From Paraliobacillus ryukyuensis (GTDB lineage: Bacteria > Bacillota > Bacilli > Bacillales > Amphibacillaceae), in NCBI RefSeq assembly GCF_003315295.1, contig NZ_QNRI01000003.1:124001-188000 (forward strand): a DNA stretch of 64,000 nt. The letters are read 5' to 3'. A program made the translations under genes and the position numbers. The notes under the pieces are model-generated. The model worked only from the letters and a program-made list of their open reading frames with translations, did not search any database and was not told the origin of the DNA. This document shows positions 36,751 through 47,037 of this stretch, piece after piece. How positions within the stretch are numbered: position 1 is the first letter of the stretch; each line of letters opens with the position of its first letter.

Positions 36751-37245
36751 TTATGTAGCCGCTGAAGAGGCTGCTGCTTGAGAAGCCTTGACATAATCAA
36801 TGGCGATTACTAGTGCAATAATGATTGTCTCCATCTCTTCGTTTAGGACTTGAATCTTGTAGCTATCTCCCCATGTGAACCATTCTTTATTTACTTTCCC
36901 CACGACCTCCCCATACTGAAAAACCTCAAAATCCATATCCCACCAATTCCCTTGCACTTCGATCGACGCAGCATCAATCGAATAACGTGCTTTAAAGAAA
37001 GAGAATTCCTTATTAATGGTGACTACCTCTTGCCCATGTACCTCCACATAAAACTTAGGCAGGAAGCTGAACACTTTTTTCGTGATAAGCGCGACCTCTG
37101 TTCCTGCTGTATTCGATATGGAGAATGTTTTTGGGATCTTCATCAAACTTCCTTCCACATAATAAGCATCATTCCCTTGCTGATCCTTTACCGTGAATTT
37201 CTCGTTGAAACTAAGTACCTTTTGCTTTATATACAATTTTTTCAA
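36751..37245 (-). CDS. LURP-one-related / YxjI-like protein
   Basis: 164 residues. Successive beta-strand repeats of the Tubby-like LURP fold: KLYIKQKVLSFNEKFTVKDQ, YYVEGSLMKIPKTFSI, KKVFSFLPKFYVEVHGQEV. It ends with a helix and an Ala-rich tail. YxjI-type proteins may bind phospholipid head groups; the bacterial role is unknown. Single-gene unit. Confidence 0.82.
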   Translation of the reverse strand: MKKLYIKQKVLSFNEKFTVKDQQGNDAYYVEGSLMKIPKTFSISNTAGTEVALITKKVFSFLPKFYVEVHGQEVVTINKEFSFFKARYSIDAASIEVQGNWWDMDFEVFQYGEVVGKVNKEWFTWGDSYKIQVLNEEMETIIIALVIAIDYVKASQAAASSAAT

Positions 37246-37603
37246 TATTAAAGCCCCTTCTTTTCAATAGGATACTTACTGATCATATCTTGTTTGCTGT
37301 TACCTTTCATACGTTTTTTGTGCCTAAAGGGTTTCATTTATCGGCGGGAAGATGATGCCGAACATGTTTCAAAGGTGGCAGCAAGCTAAAACCGCGCGAA
37401 TAGATGCTCTTATGTATTCAGTTACACTGGATCACCACGATTACCAACCATATTCTCTATCCATACAGGTAGCAGTGGATCAATACATAAAAAGTATAGA
37501 AGTATCTGTATTTTCCATTTATAAGCTATTCTTTTGCTTTCTTTTCTATCATCTACGTATAATAAACTGTATAGCATGAAAATTACATAAATAGGAGGCC
37601 ATT
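37246..37603. other. Intergenic gap without recognisable features
   Basis: About 358 bp between divergent genes. An open frame at 37352-37579 has no ribosome site and no protein-like composition. Nothing convincing is seen apart from the nitroreductase ribosome site at the end. Confidence 0.5.
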
Positions 37604-38338
37604 ATGAACGATATCATTCAGCAATTACAGCAACACCGTTCTGTTCGAGCATTCTCAGATAAAAAACTAACAGATGAACAGTTAGACAGCATTATGAAGG
37701 CGACAATCCAGGCACCGAACTGGATTAACGGCCAGCAAGTTTCTGTTGTCGTCGTAACCGATAGCGAACGTAAGCGGAAACTGGCAACATTATCTGGAAA
37801 TCAAAAGCATGTCGATGATGCTGCCGCTTTACTTGTTTTCTGCATGGACTACAGCCGTAACAAACAGGCGGCAGCGATGCATAACAAAGAAATCGCAGTA
37901 ATGGAAGATATTGAAGCAGTTATTGTCGGCTCTACGGATGTTGGCATTGCCCTTGGAACAGCAGTAGCGGCTGCCGAATCAATGGGATTGGGTACTGTGC
38001 CAATCGGTGGGGTACGCAGACGACCTGCCGAAGTGACAGAACTACTTGAGCTGCCAGCGCTTGCCTTCCCGATTTCAGGCTTAGCTGTGGGCTATTCGGC
38101 AGAACCAGCATCAACGCCACGCCCGCGTATTCCGATGGATGCTTTTTATCATAAAGAAACATATAAGCAAAACCAGCAAGAAGCGGTTGATGAGATGGAT
38201 AAAAAACAACAGGAAGCTACTGGCGTAGTATCAGAATATCCATGGTCCGAACGAATTGCAGCTTTTTATGCCGATCATTACAAAGAATATCGTCATGTTA
38301 CAGAAGCTCTAAAGCAGCAAGGATACAACTATAAATAA
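37604..38338 (+). CDS. NfrA-type FMN nitroreductase
   Basis: 244 residues. Nitroreductase pattern [20 protein letters not shown] at the N-terminus, QAPNWINGQ for FMN binding, and the central [21 protein letters not shown]-terminal extension ([14 protein letters not shown]) as in NfrA/YcnD-type NADPH oxidoreductases. Cytoplasmic FMN enzyme reducing flavins, nitro compounds or disulfides. AGGAGG precedes the ATG. The next gene starts 29 nt later, forming a two-gene oxidoreductase operon. Confidence 0.9.
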   Translation: MNDIIQQLQQHRSVRAFSDKKLTDEQLDSIMKATIQAPNWINGQQVSVVVVTDSERKRKLATLSGNQKHVDDAAALLVFCMDYSRNKQAAAMHNKEIAVMEDIEAVIVGSTDVGIALGTAVAAAESMGLGTVPIGGVRRRPAEVTELLELPALAFPISGLAVGYSAEPASTPRPRIPMDAFYHKETYKQNQQEAVDEMDKKQQEATGVVSEYPWSERIAAFYADHYKEYRHVTEALKQQGYNYK

Positions 38339-38367
38339 AAAGGTTTAGACAGAGAGGAAGAAAATGC

Positions 38368-39351
38368 ATGACCCGAACACCATTATCAGTATTAGATTTA
38401 TCACCCGTACCAGATAACCAAACAGCAAAAGAAGCTTTTGAAAATAGTAAGCAACTCATTCAACATACAGAAAAACTGGGATATAAACGCTATTGGGTGG
38501 CCGAGCATCACAATATGCCGACAATTGCCAGCTCCGCAACAGCAGTTCTAATTAGTTTTCTTGCCAGCCACAGCTCTACCATTCGTGTTGGTTCGGGCGG
38601 TGTCATGTTGCCAAACCACGCACCACTCATAGTGGCAGAGCAGTTCGGAACATTGGCAACGATGTATGATGACCGCATTGACCTTGGGTTAGGCCGTGCG
38701 CCTGGTACAGACTTTATGACAAGTCGCGCCCTACGTCGTGACGCCCACACAGCTGCAGAAAGATTTCCCGATGATGTGCAAGAATTACTGCAGTATCTTG
38801 GCGATGAGAATCTGCAAATCAAAGCTCATCCAGGACATGGCACACATGTACCAGTCTACTTGCTTGGTTCAAGCACATTTAGTGCACAGCTTGCTGCTAC
38901 GCTTGGATTACCATTTGCATTCGCGAGTCACTTTGCGCCGGGCCAACTGCACAACGCATTGCGTCTTTACCGTGAACGGTTCCAACCTTCCGCTTATTTA
39001 GATAAACCATATGCGATGTTAACCGTGAACGCGGTTGTGGCAGATACAACCGAAGAGGCTGAATTCCTGTCCTCCACACTGAAACTGAAATTCCTCAGTA
39101 TCATCCGTGGCCGCTCCGGTGCTTCCACTGCTCCAGTTGAAAACATGGATCACATATGGAACGAACAGGAAAAACAGCAAGTAAGCAATACGCTCTCTTA
39201 TTCCTTTATTGGCGATAAAGAAAAAGTAGCAAAGGAATTAGAAGCTTTCCATGATCAAACACAGTTTGATGAACTGATTGTTACGTCTGATATTCATGAT
39301 CAGGAAAAACGAAGAAAAAGTTATACATTGTTGTCTGAGTTATGGCAATAG
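38368..39351 (+). CDS. Luciferase-like flavin-dependent oxidoreductase
   Basis: 327 residues, LLM class. [19 protein letters not shown] start, [28 protein letters not shown] with [20 protein letters not shown] and RAPGTD. This is the YtmO/YceB-type branch of bacterial luciferase-like monooxygenases using reduced FMN. The upstream nitroreductase could supply reduced flavin. Substrate unknown. Confidence 0.9.
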   Translation: MTRTPLSVLDLSPVPDNQTAKEAFENSKQLIQHTEKLGYKRYWVAEHHNMPTIASSATAVLISFLASHSSTIRVGSGGVMLPNHAPLIVAEQFGTLATMYDDRIDLGLGRAPGTDFMTSRALRRDAHTAAERFPDDVQELLQYLGDENLQIKAHPGHGTHVPVYLLGSSTFSAQLAATLGLPFAFASHFAPGQLHNALRLYRERFQPSAYLDKPYAMLTVNAVVADTTEEAEFLSSTLKLKFLSIIRGRSGASTAPVENMDHIWNEQEKQQVSNTLSYSFIGDKEKVAKELEAFHDQTQFDELIVTSDIHDQEKRRKSYTLLSELWQ

Positions 39352-39364
39352 GTTTTGTCAGTTG

Positions 39365-39411
39365 AATAAAGCCAGCCCTCCTGATTAATGAGGAAGCTGG
39401 CTTTATTTTTT
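39365..39411 (+). terminator. Terminator of the oxidoreductase operon
   Basis: 12-bp stem AATAAAGCCAGC / GCTGGCTTTATT followed by TTTTT. Confidence 0.85.
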
Positions 39412-39469
39412 GTCAATTTAATTAGCGTGCTTCTTGTTATTTTACACATAAATTAACTTTATATAATTT

Positions 39470-39573
39470 AAAGGACGTTTAACCTATGAACCGACGTGTT
39501 GCCCAAAATGCGGAACGAAAAAAGAAGGTGTATCCGTGTACAAAATGGGCCTGAAGGGTTGTGTAAGTAGGTG
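39470..39573 (+). pseudogene. ISL3-type transposase N-terminal fragment
   Basis: The frame reads KGRLTYEPTCCPKCGTKKEG then VSVYKMGLKGCV. The YEP-x-C2-x2-CG zinc-finger start is that of ISL3-family transposases. Only about 35 codons remain. Confidence 0.4.
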
Positions 39574-39654
39574 CTTTCTCTATAAAAAAGAAAAACCCTC
39601 ACTTACTGAAAAAATGGAAATAGCTGATTGCAGGATTTAACACGGCTATTCCAT

Positions 39655-39843
39655 TACAATGGTGCTAGGGGAAACCAGGGCATCGAACACAAAAGAACAC
39701 CACCCAAAACACCAAATATGAATGTCCATATTGAATCCTTCCACCGGCTATTGGAAGATGCCTGTCTATCCAGTTGTCCGTTTAAGACATAGCATAGGGC
39801 AAAGCCTTTACCTTTGATGGGATGGCTATCCTGCCAAAAGGAC
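39655..39843 (+). pseudogene. IS3-family transposase fragment
   Basis: The frame from about 39690 reads EHKRTPPKTPNMNVHIESFH then RLLEDACLSSCPFKT and stop. This is the end of the DDE integrase core (catalytic Glu in HIESF) of an IS3-type OrfB. Frameshifted afterwards. Together with the ISL3 piece it marks 39.4-40.1 kb as insertion-sequence debris; the rest of the gap holds nothing recognised. Confidence 0.6.
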
Positions 39844-40095
39844 AAAAAGAAGCAGAAGATCCATTAAATCATGTGATATTTTAAGAAAAAGCTAGATTAA
39901 CAGTTATATGATCCAAAATTCGGGGGAATCCGCTTTCATCTTTTGAAGGAAGAATATCGTGAATTAACAGATTCGTTCAACCTTTTAGAATACCAGTCCT
40001 AGATTCACCTTGTGTTTATCATTTTCTGAACTGGCCTTTTTGATGACAGTTACTTTTTATAACATGCTACCATTTTTATTATAAACCATCCCTAA

Positions 40096-40809
40096 TTATT
40101 TCTTTTGTTTTCGTTGTAAATGATTTTGTTTATTAAACGGTGTAATGTATGTACAAGAGTAATCTAAAGCAATAACCTCACTATACTCGTAGACAGTTCC
40201 ATCTCTAAGTAAACATCTATTTTGAATTTTCATGGCCGGGAGCCCTTTTTTACAAGCCATTAATTGGGATTGTTCTTTATTAATCAATATCGGCGTATAG
40301 GAAGTAATATAGTGTGAAATCTTATAACCTTTACATTGTACGTACTCCTGAATTGAATTAGAGATATCTTCTTTTTCTAAGTTGGGAAACAATTTATAAG
40401 GTAGTCTGGAATTTTCAATCTGAACAATTTGATAGTTGACAATTCTAATTCTCTGGAACTCCCAAATTTCATCTTCTTTTTCAATTTCGAACATCCGCCG
40501 ATCTGCTTCCGTTGCCACTTCTTTTTTTAGATAAATCGGCTTAGATAAGATGCGCGAATACGGTGTTGCTGTAATAGAATTATAAATTAGAGGATTTTGA
40601 CTCATATTTTGTCGGACAAAAATACCTGAACCTTGAATTACATTAATAACACCAATATCCCGAAGTTTAGCGATCACAGCTTGGATAGTATACCTAGATA
40701 CTTCATAAAATTCCGCTAATTGCCGCTGTGTTGGCAATTTACCGTCAGAGTAATAATCTTGATAAATTTTACTCAATAAATCATTAATAATGAATTCTTT
40801 CTTTTTCAT
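40096..40809 (-). CDS. GntR/UTRA family regulator
   Basis: 237 residues. The winged helix is KIYQDYYSDGKLPTQRQLAE then FYEVSRYTIQAVIAKLRDIG and VIQGSGIFV, followed by a UTRA effector domain (EIWEFQRIRIVNYQIVQIEN, then VIALDYSCTYITPF). UTRA domains bind sugar-phosphate-type ligands. Being next to kdgK-kdgA-PTS it probably controls that operon and the divergent dehydratase gene. Confidence 0.88.
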   Translation of the reverse strand: MKKKEFIINDLLSKIYQDYYSDGKLPTQRQLAEFYEVSRYTIQAVIAKLRDIGVINVIQGSGIFVRQNMSQNPLIYNSITATPYSRILSKPIYLKKEVATEADRRMFEIEKEDEIWEFQRIRIVNYQIVQIENSRLPYKLFPNLEKEDISNSIQEYVQCKGYKISHYITSYTPILINKEQSQLMACKKGLPAMKIQNRCLLRDGTVYEYSEVIALDYSCTYITPFNKQNHLQRKQKK

Positions 40810-41001
40810 TTCCTAACTCTTCTCTCTAATTTAAATTTAACTATGCCGAGGTACTACTACTGAAATTAATCATACATTACCTATAATAATATTCTATTAA
40901 TAAGTCATAATACCTTTTATTTATCTTACTAGCCCTTGCACGTAAATCGACCTCAGCTCCTAATAATGATGAACCAAGGTCAATTAGTTATTTTAGATTT
41001 T

Positions 41002-41982
41002 TTATCTAACTATTAAACTACCATCGTTTAAAAAGTTCTCTACTTCTTCTAGTCCATATAAATTGATATCACCTTTTATACTATGTTTTAAAACGGCATT
41101 ACTTGTTGCAAATTCCACTGTATATCTTAAAGAATTACTAGATAAAATCCCATGAAGGATACCAGATGTGAATGCATCCCCCGCACCAACTCTGTCAACA
41201 ATCGGGTAAATATCAAAGAGCCTTGACGTATATAAACTCCCATCCTTCCATAAGTTCCCTTGCAACTTATGGTGAGAAGCAGAGAATACCGTTCGACTTG
41301 TTGCATAGAATAATTCTATGTTTGGATAATTACGATTCATTTCGAAATAATAATCTTTCACACTTTTCTCTACGCCAAAAAACGTAACGGCATCTAGTTG
41401 ACTTGCAGAACAATAGTCAATTAGCGGTAGAATTTTTTGATATCCGTTCTTAGCCTTATCAATATCCCACAGCTTTGCTCTATAATTCATATCAAAACTA
41501 ATTTTGACACCCATATCTTTAGCATATAAGATAATTTCAATAATGCTTTCTAACCACTTATCTGATAAGGCAATTGTTATCCCTGAGATGTGTAGCAAAG
41601 ATACATCTTTAAATAGCGAATGAAGATCCCAATCATTATCACTAGTCGCAAAACTTGAATATTTCCTATCATAGACGACACAAGGTGCTTTCATCGCGCT
41701 ACCACTTTCTAAATAATACGTACCTAACCGCTCTCCATTGGTTTCAACAAAATCAGTCTTTACCTTATATTTATTTAGGTTTTCAATCACCATATTTCCG
41801 ATTGGATTCTGTGGAACCACACTTGCCAATGTAGCTTCGTATCCAAATTTAGCCATATTGACAGCAACATTATATTCCGCTCCACCTAAATGAATATCAA
41901 GCGCTGTCGATTGTGAAAATCGTTTTCCTTGTTCTGTCGATAAACGAAGCAGGACTTCTCCGATGGTTACAATTTTTTTCAT
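41002..41982 (-). CDS. kdgK: 2-dehydro-3-deoxygluconokinase (PfkB family)
   Basis: 326 residues. PfkB signatures: IHLGGAEYNVAVNMAKFGYE near the N-terminus and the active site DRVGAGDAFTSGILHGI with the catalytic Asp near the C-terminus. It phosphorylates 2-keto-3-deoxygluconate (KDG) to KDPG. Overlaps kdgA by 4 nt, so the pair is translationally coupled. Confidence 0.88.
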   Translation of the reverse strand: MKKIVTIGEVLLRLSTEQGKRFSQSTALDIHLGGAEYNVAVNMAKFGYEATLASVVPQNPIGNMVIENLNKYKVKTDFVETNGERLGTYYLESGSAMKAPCVVYDRKYSSFATSDNDWDLHSLFKDVSLLHISGITIALSDKWLESIIEIILYAKDMGVKISFDMNYRAKLWDIDKAKNGYQKILPLIDYCSASQLDAVTFFGVEKSVKDYYFEMNRNYPNIELFYATSRTVFSASHHKLQGNLWKDGSLYTSRLFDIYPIVDRVGAGDAFTSGILHGILSSNSLRYTVEFATSNAVLKHSIKGDINLYGLEEVENFLNDGSLIVR

Positions 41983-42632
41983 ACTTCATTACCTCTTTTT
42001 TCAGCAATGTAAACCTGTTGATATTGTTTAGCAAGCTCAGTTATGTTGTCATAATCACCCGTTTCTGCTCCTCTAGTTAAATTCCCCCCCACACTTACTG
42101 CTACTGCCCCAGCGTCTATCCATTCCTTGATATTATCTAAACTAACACCACCAGATGGCATAATATTTACATGTGGTAAGGGGCCTTTTACTGATTTGAT
42201 GAAACTTGGACCAAAAACATTTCCTGGAAACAGTTTAATAATATCCGTCCCATATGTTAATGCTTCCTGAATTTCTCCCACAGACAGGCACCCCGGAATG
42301 TAAGGGATCTGATACAAATTACATATTTTCGCTGTTTCTTTATTGAAAGTTGGACTGACAATGTATGCAGCTCCTGCCATAATTGCAGCTCTTGCTGTTA
42401 TAGGGTCTAAAACTGTTCCCGCACCAACGATTACATTCTGATCTCGATATTCATCTTTCAATTGAATTATTACTTTCTCCGCACCAGGAATCGTAAACGT
42501 GATTTCTAATGCCTCGATACCACCTTTCACAATTGCTCTACTTATTTTTAGTGCCTTATCAACCGAGTTTGCCCTTACAACGGCAATAACACCACTTTTT
42601 TCTAAGTCATTTAATACTGTTACACGGTTCAT
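41979..42632 (-). CDS. kdgA: KDPG aldolase
   Basis: 217 residues. Class I aldolase: catalytic Glu in ALEITFTIPGAEK, GAGTVLDPITARAA, and the Schiff-base Lys in DIIKLFPGNVFGPSF. NIMPSGGVSLDNIKEW closes the barrel. Splits KDPG to pyruvate and glyceraldehyde 3-phosphate. Between kdgK and the PTS gene. Confidence 0.92.
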   Translation of the reverse strand: MNRVTVLNDLEKSGVIAVVRANSVDKALKISRAIVKGGIEALEITFTIPGAEKVIIQLKDEYRDQNVIVGAGTVLDPITARAAIMAGAAYIVSPTFNKETAKICNLYQIPYIPGCLSVGEIQEALTYGTDIIKLFPGNVFGPSFIKSVKGPLPHVNIMPSGGVSLDNIKEWIDAGAVAVSVGGNLTRGAETGDYDNITELAKQYQQVYIAEKRGNEV

Positions 42633-42657
42633 ATTAAAACATCTCCTGATACGTTTT

Positions 42658-44505
42658 TTAGTTTGTCAAAATTTCGCCAATTTTCTCTCCTGCACTATAT
42701 GATTGTTTCGTTGCTGAAGGGAGTGATTTTACTTTTTCCATATTTGTTATGACAACCATAATTGATGTATCCTTTTGATGATTTTCTATTTCTTCTATAT
42801 CCATCGTAGCGATTTGTGTATTCACAGTAACCGTATCACCTGGTTTTACTAAAATATTGAAAGGTTTCCCATCTAAACTAACTGTATCTATTCCCATATG
42901 AATTAGAACTTCTAAACCACTCTTTGTTTCGATTCCAATCGCGTGTTTGGTTGGAAAAACAGTTTTAATTTCACCTGAAACTGGTGAGAAAATTTTATCT
43001 TCATTCGGTTTAATTGCATATCCATCACCAAGTGACCTTGAGGCAAATGCATCATCTGCTACTTGATCAATGGCTATATATTCACCTGTGGCTAGTGCTG
43101 TTAATTCTTCGTCTCTTGATTCTGACTTTATTTTCACTTCATCCAATTCCTCATTTGATTTAGCAAATAAGGCAGCTACTAAATAAGCTAAGACAACCGC
43201 TATCAGAATACCTAAAATAGCAAAAATAAAGTATTCACCAATATAAGCTGGCAAGCTGAAAATGCTTGATAAAATATAACCGTAAATTCGTACACCAAAT
43301 GCACTAATAAAAGCAGATGCAAGAGCACTACCAATAGTTGCTGCAAGTAATCCACGTTTATATTTCGTTAGAACCCCGAATAATGCTGGTTCCGTAATTC
43401 CCAAAAATGCTGAAAAAGATGATGATACAATGACTGATTTTTCATTTGATGATTTTGCTTTGCGGTACATGGCAAGTGTCGCACCGGCAATAGCCATATT
43501 CGCCATGAACATCATCGGCATTAACATATCGTATCCTTGCTCCGCAAAATTTTGTAATGCGATTGGCGTCATCGCATGGTGTAAACCAGTTAAAATAGCA
43601 ACTGGTCTAATCGCTCCTACTACAATTCCTGCCAAGATAGGAGAGACGTCAAATAACCAGGCAATAACATCTGCTAATCCTCGTCCTAAATGAATTCCAA
43701 TCGGGCCAATAACTATGAATGCAATTAATCCGGCAATAAATAACGAAAAAGTCGGTGTAAAAACTGTCCGAAAAACTTTAGGTAATACTTTATCAACCCA
43801 CCGCTGCACATAACTTAAAATAAACACAGAAAAGATAATAGGAATAACATTACCAGCATAATTAAAAACTGGGATTGGAATAAAACCAAAAATATGAAAT
43901 GCACTTATATCCCCAGCTGCCGCAGCATTCGTCATTGTAGGATATTGCATTGCTGCCGCTATCGCAATAGCTAAGTATTGATTGGTTTTAAAGATTTTTG
44001 CTGCGGACGCTGCTATGAAAAACGGTAAGAATGTAAACACACCACTTGCTAACATATCCAATACTTGAATGGTCTGGCTTTCACTTGAGACCAAATTTAA
44101 AGCTTCAAATCCGGCTATTAAACCTTTGATCATCCCTGCTCCAGCTATAGCAGGAACAATTGGGCCAAAAACACCCGAGACGATATCCATAAACAACGTT
44201 ATCAGATTCTTCTTCTCTTTTTTGTCCCCATTCGAAGAAAATTCATCATTTATTCCCAGCTCACTAGCTATTACTTCAAAATAAGACTCTACTTCTGTTC
44301 CAATAATAATTTGGTATTGATTATTTTGATTTTGTGCTCCCATTACCTCAGGGATACTTTTAATGTCCTTTTCTTTTATAAGAGAATCATCTTTGATTTC
44401 AAACCGTAAACGAGTCATGCAATGCCATGCATTATTTATATTTTCTTTACCGCCTAAATACGCAATAATGCTTTTCACTACTTTTTCTTGTTTACTCTCG
44501 CTCAT
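42658..44505 (-). CDS. Beta-glucoside-type PTS EIIBCA
   Basis: 615 residues, three domains in one chain. EIIB (1 to ~85) has the phospho-Cys in WHCMTRLRFEI. EIIC (~100-455) has ten or so membrane spans and the substrate loop TGLHHAMTPIALQNF. EIIA (~480-610) has the active His in VLIHMGIDTVSLDGKPF. BglP/TreP-like order B-C-A. It is co-directional with kdgA-kdgK, 26 nt upstream of kdgA. No phospho-glycosidase is in the cluster, so the imported substrate is unclear; a sugar acid or its glycoside would fit the KDG genes. Confidence 0.88.
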   Translation of the reverse strand: MSESKQEKVVKSIIAYLGGKENINNAWHCMTRLRFEIKDDSLIKEKDIKSIPEVMGAQNQNNQYQIIIGTEVESYFEVIASELGINDEFSSNGDKKEKKNLITLFMDIVSGVFGPIVPAIAGAGMIKGLIAGFEALNLVSSESQTIQVLDMLASGVFTFLPFFIAASAAKIFKTNQYLAIAIAAAMQYPTMTNAAAAGDISAFHIFGFIPIPVFNYAGNVIPIIFSVFILSYVQRWVDKVLPKVFRTVFTPTFSLFIAGLIAFIVIGPIGIHLGRGLADVIAWLFDVSPILAGIVVGAIRPVAILTGLHHAMTPIALQNFAEQGYDMLMPMMFMANMAIAGATLAMYRKAKSSNEKSVIVSSSFSAFLGITEPALFGVLTKYKRGLLAATIGSALASAFISAFGVRIYGYILSSIFSLPAYIGEYFIFAILGILIAVVLAYLVAALFAKSNEELDEVKIKSESRDEELTALATGEYIAIDQVADDAFASRSLGDGYAIKPNEDKIFSPVSGEIKTVFPTKHAIGIETKSGLEVLIHMGIDTVSLDGKPFNILVKPGDTVTVNTQIATMDIEEIENHQKDTSIMVVITNMEKVKSLPSATKQSYSAGEKIGEILTN

Positions 44506-44530
44506 TACTACACTCCCTTTTAAAAATATT

Positions 44531-44568
44531 TGTGTACGCTTTCAAAAAAATAGTTGAGCGCGCTTTCT
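44531..44568. promoter_or_regulatory. Two cre-like sites upstream of the sugar-acid PTS gene
   Basis: On the minus strand TGAAAGCGTACACA (44544-44531, one mismatch to the cre consensus) and AGAAAGCGCGCTCA (44568-44555, two mismatches). They lie between a TATATT -10-like element and the PTS start, fitting CcpA repression. Confidence 0.5.
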
Positions 44569-44781
44569 GAGAAAAATATAACACACAATCACAAAATGAA
44601 AAACTATACAAAAAAGACAAAGAAACACTCAAAACCGTTGGCACTAAAGGTTTTTTTCTATCTGCAATTCTAAATTGGACTGGTTTTTATCACTTATAAC
44701 TGATCATTCCAATCCAAATTGACATGGGGTGGTAGCTAGTGTTTCAATAAAAGAGTAAAAGCTTAGAATAGAGGTGCCTCA

Positions 44782-45981
44782 ATGAGTCCTATGTTAATTA
44801 CAAATGTCAAATGTTACATTACTCGACCCGATAGACATAATTTAATTGTTGTAAAAGTTGAAACAAATAACGGCATCCATGGATACGGGTGTGCTACCTT
44901 CCAGCAACGACCACTTGCAGTTAAAACAATAGTTGACGAATACCTTAAACCTTTACTAATAGGAAGAGATGCAAGGAATATTGAAGATATTTGGCAAATG
45001 ATGATGGTGAATAGTTATTGGAGGAATGGACCTGTCCTAAATAATGCAGTTTCTGGCATTGATATGGCTCTTTGGGATATTAAAGGAAAGCTAGCAAACA
45101 TGCCGTTATATCAACTTTTCGGTGGAAAATCACGCGATGCGATCGCTGCCTATACTCATGCAGTTGCAGATAATTTAGATGAGCTTTGCAAGCAAATTGA
45201 TAGTATTCTAGAAGAGGGATACCAACATATCCGGTGTCAATTAGGCTTTTATGGAGGCTTAGCGGCTAATTTCCATACCACTGAAAACCCTACTCCTGGC
45301 TCCTATTTTGACCAAAGCAACTATATACGGACAACAGTCAAAATGTTTAAATCGATTCGTGAAAAATACGGTTTCTCTTTCGAGATTCTCCATGACGTAC
45401 ATGAACGACTTTTCCCGAATCAGGCAATAAATTTTGCGAAAGAGGTTGAACCATATAAACCATATTATATCGAGGATCTTTTACCCCCCGATCAAAATGA
45501 GTGGCTAGAACAGTTACGTTACCAATCAGCAACACCGATTGCAACTGGCGAGCTTTTCAATAATCCTATGGAATGGAAAGAGCTAATAGCTAACCGCCGT
45601 GTCGATTATATTCGTTGCCATGTATCCCAAATTGGAGGTATTACGCCTGCACTTAAGCTTGCTCATTTTTGTGAGGTAATGGGGATAAGAATGGCCTGGC
45701 ATACTCCATCCGATATCACACCTATCGGAATGGCTGTCAATACGCACTTAAATATTCACCTTCACAATGCGGCTATCCAAGAAAATATACATGTGAAAGA
45801 AAACACGGAATCACTATTTAGCTATGTTCCAAAACCAAAGAATGGATTTCTATATCCAATTGAAAAAGCTGGGATTGGCGTTGATTTTGATGAAGAAAAA
45901 GCAGCAGATTATCCAGTAACATATAGACCACACGACTGGACACAGAGTAGAATACCTGATGGGACAATCGTTACTCCATAA
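44782..45981 (+). CDS. ManD/RspA-type sugar-acid dehydratase (enolase superfamily)
   Basis: 399 residues. N-terminal capping domain ([20 protein letters not shown]), then the barrel with [20 protein letters not shown], metal ligands in [11 protein letters not shown] (Asp), YIEDLLPP (Glu) and ATGELFNNP (Glu), and the active-site His in AWHTPSD. This set matches the D-mannonate/D-gluconate dehydratase (ManD/RspA) branch, which makes KDG. It is divergent from the PTS-kdgA-kdgK operon and feeds the same pathway. GAGGTG is 5 nt before the ATG. Confidence 0.88.
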   Translation: MSPMLITNVKCYITRPDRHNLIVVKVETNNGIHGYGCATFQQRPLAVKTIVDEYLKPLLIGRDARNIEDIWQMMMVNSYWRNGPVLNNAVSGIDMALWDIKGKLANMPLYQLFGGKSRDAIAAYTHAVADNLDELCKQIDSILEEGYQHIRCQLGFYGGLAANFHTTENPTPGSYFDQSNYIRTTVKMFKSIREKYGFSFEILHDVHERLFPNQAINFAKEVEPYKPYYIEDLLPPDQNEWLEQLRYQSATPIATGELFNNPMEWKELIANRRVDYIRCHVSQIGGITPALKLAHFCEVMGIRMAWHTPSDITPIGMAVNTHLNIHLHNAAIQENIHVKENTESLFSYVPKPKNGFLYPIEKAGIGVDFDEEKAADYPVTYRPHDWTQSRIPDGTIVTP

Positions 45982-45982
45982 C

Positions 45983-46029
45983 AAAAATACCAGATATCCT
46001 TTATCTTGAAAAAGGTGTCTGGTATTTTT
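45983..46029 (+). terminator. Terminator after the dehydratase gene
   Basis: Stem AAAAATACCAGA / TCTGGTATTTTT with an inner CCTTT/AAAGG pair. Confidence 0.85.
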
Positions 46030-46384
46030 GCAATAATGTCAGTATATTAGATAAAAAGAATGGGATTTTACACAAAAACTGGATTGCTATACTTGACTAG
46101 GCAAATAAAATAAAGTTCAGTAGATTTAAAGTAAACTACCACTTTATATAACTAATCAAACAAAAGGAAATCTCACAAAGCTCCTTTACGTGTAGAGATG
46201 GGTGTGAGACCCTTTGCCCGTTGAACCAAATTATTAGCCACTTAGTTCCTTGGCAAGATCATCACACCTGCAGATGCTACACGTCAAGGGCGGTGATGAA
46301 ACAATATACTACGAATGCAACCAGGATAAATGAATGACAACCAATGCCAAGAAAAAGAAGAACATTTTCCAACAAATTCAAGAT

Positions 46385-46479
46385 ACAGATGATACAATTG
46401 TGGGCAGAGGTGGCATTACATTTTTGTGTTATTAGATTTATATAAGCGGGAAATTATTGGACACAACGCAGGTCCTTAG
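46385..46479 (+). pseudogene. IS3-family OrfB fragment
   Basis: One frame reads YIFVLLDLYKREIIGHNAGP then TAG, the core LDL-x-x-R-x-I-I-G motif of IS3-type integrases; the preceding bases belong to another frame. The surrounding 46.0-46.8 kb shows no intact gene. Confidence 0.5.
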
Positions 46480-46823
46480 GTATTGTTTTTTTAATAGTTA
46501 TCAGTTGTCTTGAGATATTAAAAAAACAAAGTGCTAAGATCTACATTTGTAGTTCCTGGGGAGTCTATTACAGTTATTTTACAGTATTCAGAGTTTATCA
46601 CAAAATCTAAGTTATTTGCCTCACCTGAATGTAATGCTATTATTGAGTTTTTTAAGACTTTTTTTGAATCGGTTACACTTAGTTGGACAAGTTAGTTAAG
46701 TTTTTTATTATAAAATAATATGATAGAACACATCAAGGTCTGTACAACTATTTTCATTTTGTTGTTCCAAAAACTGGTTTTCTTAGCGCATTCACATAAT
46801 ATTGAATAACAGTAGCAGTGAGG

Positions 46824-47000
46824 TCACCCATCATCAGCATCCTTAGAATAACAACAATCATGATCCCTACAACATTCCTCATCTAATTCGTTTCCCACCT
46901 TTTTACTAGAGTAGCAAGCTACAGAACCACCACATGATTGTGCACAGCACCTTGAAGGCCCCCATCAAACCGGATCTAAAATAGATAATAGAGCCATCAT
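46824..47000 (-). pseudogene. Phospholipase A2-like gene with in-frame TGA
   Basis: From ATG 47000 the frame reads MMALLSILDPV, then TGA at 46967-46965, then WGPSRCCAQSCGG and continues to GNELDEECCRDHDCCYSKD and a stop at 46824. CCRDHDCCY is the CCxxHDxCY active-site signature of secreted phospholipase A2, and the Cys-rich context fits the fold. The DPV-(stop)-WGP position looks like a nonsense change in one gene. A shorter translation without the first 12 codons has no start codon. No signal peptide is visible, as in the small Bacillus PLA2-like proteins. Confidence 0.5.
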
Positions 47001-47037
47001 TCTTGAACAATCAATATTATGCCTATTATATAAATAG

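Noticed and set aside
37352-37579. 75-codon plus-strand frame
   Set aside because: No ribosome site, no recognisable motif and improbable composition; left as intergenic.
46965-46967. TGA read as Trp (recoding) in the PLA2-like frame
   Set aside because: TGA serves as an ordinary stop elsewhere in the window and no recoding signal is visible; a nonsense mutation is simpler.
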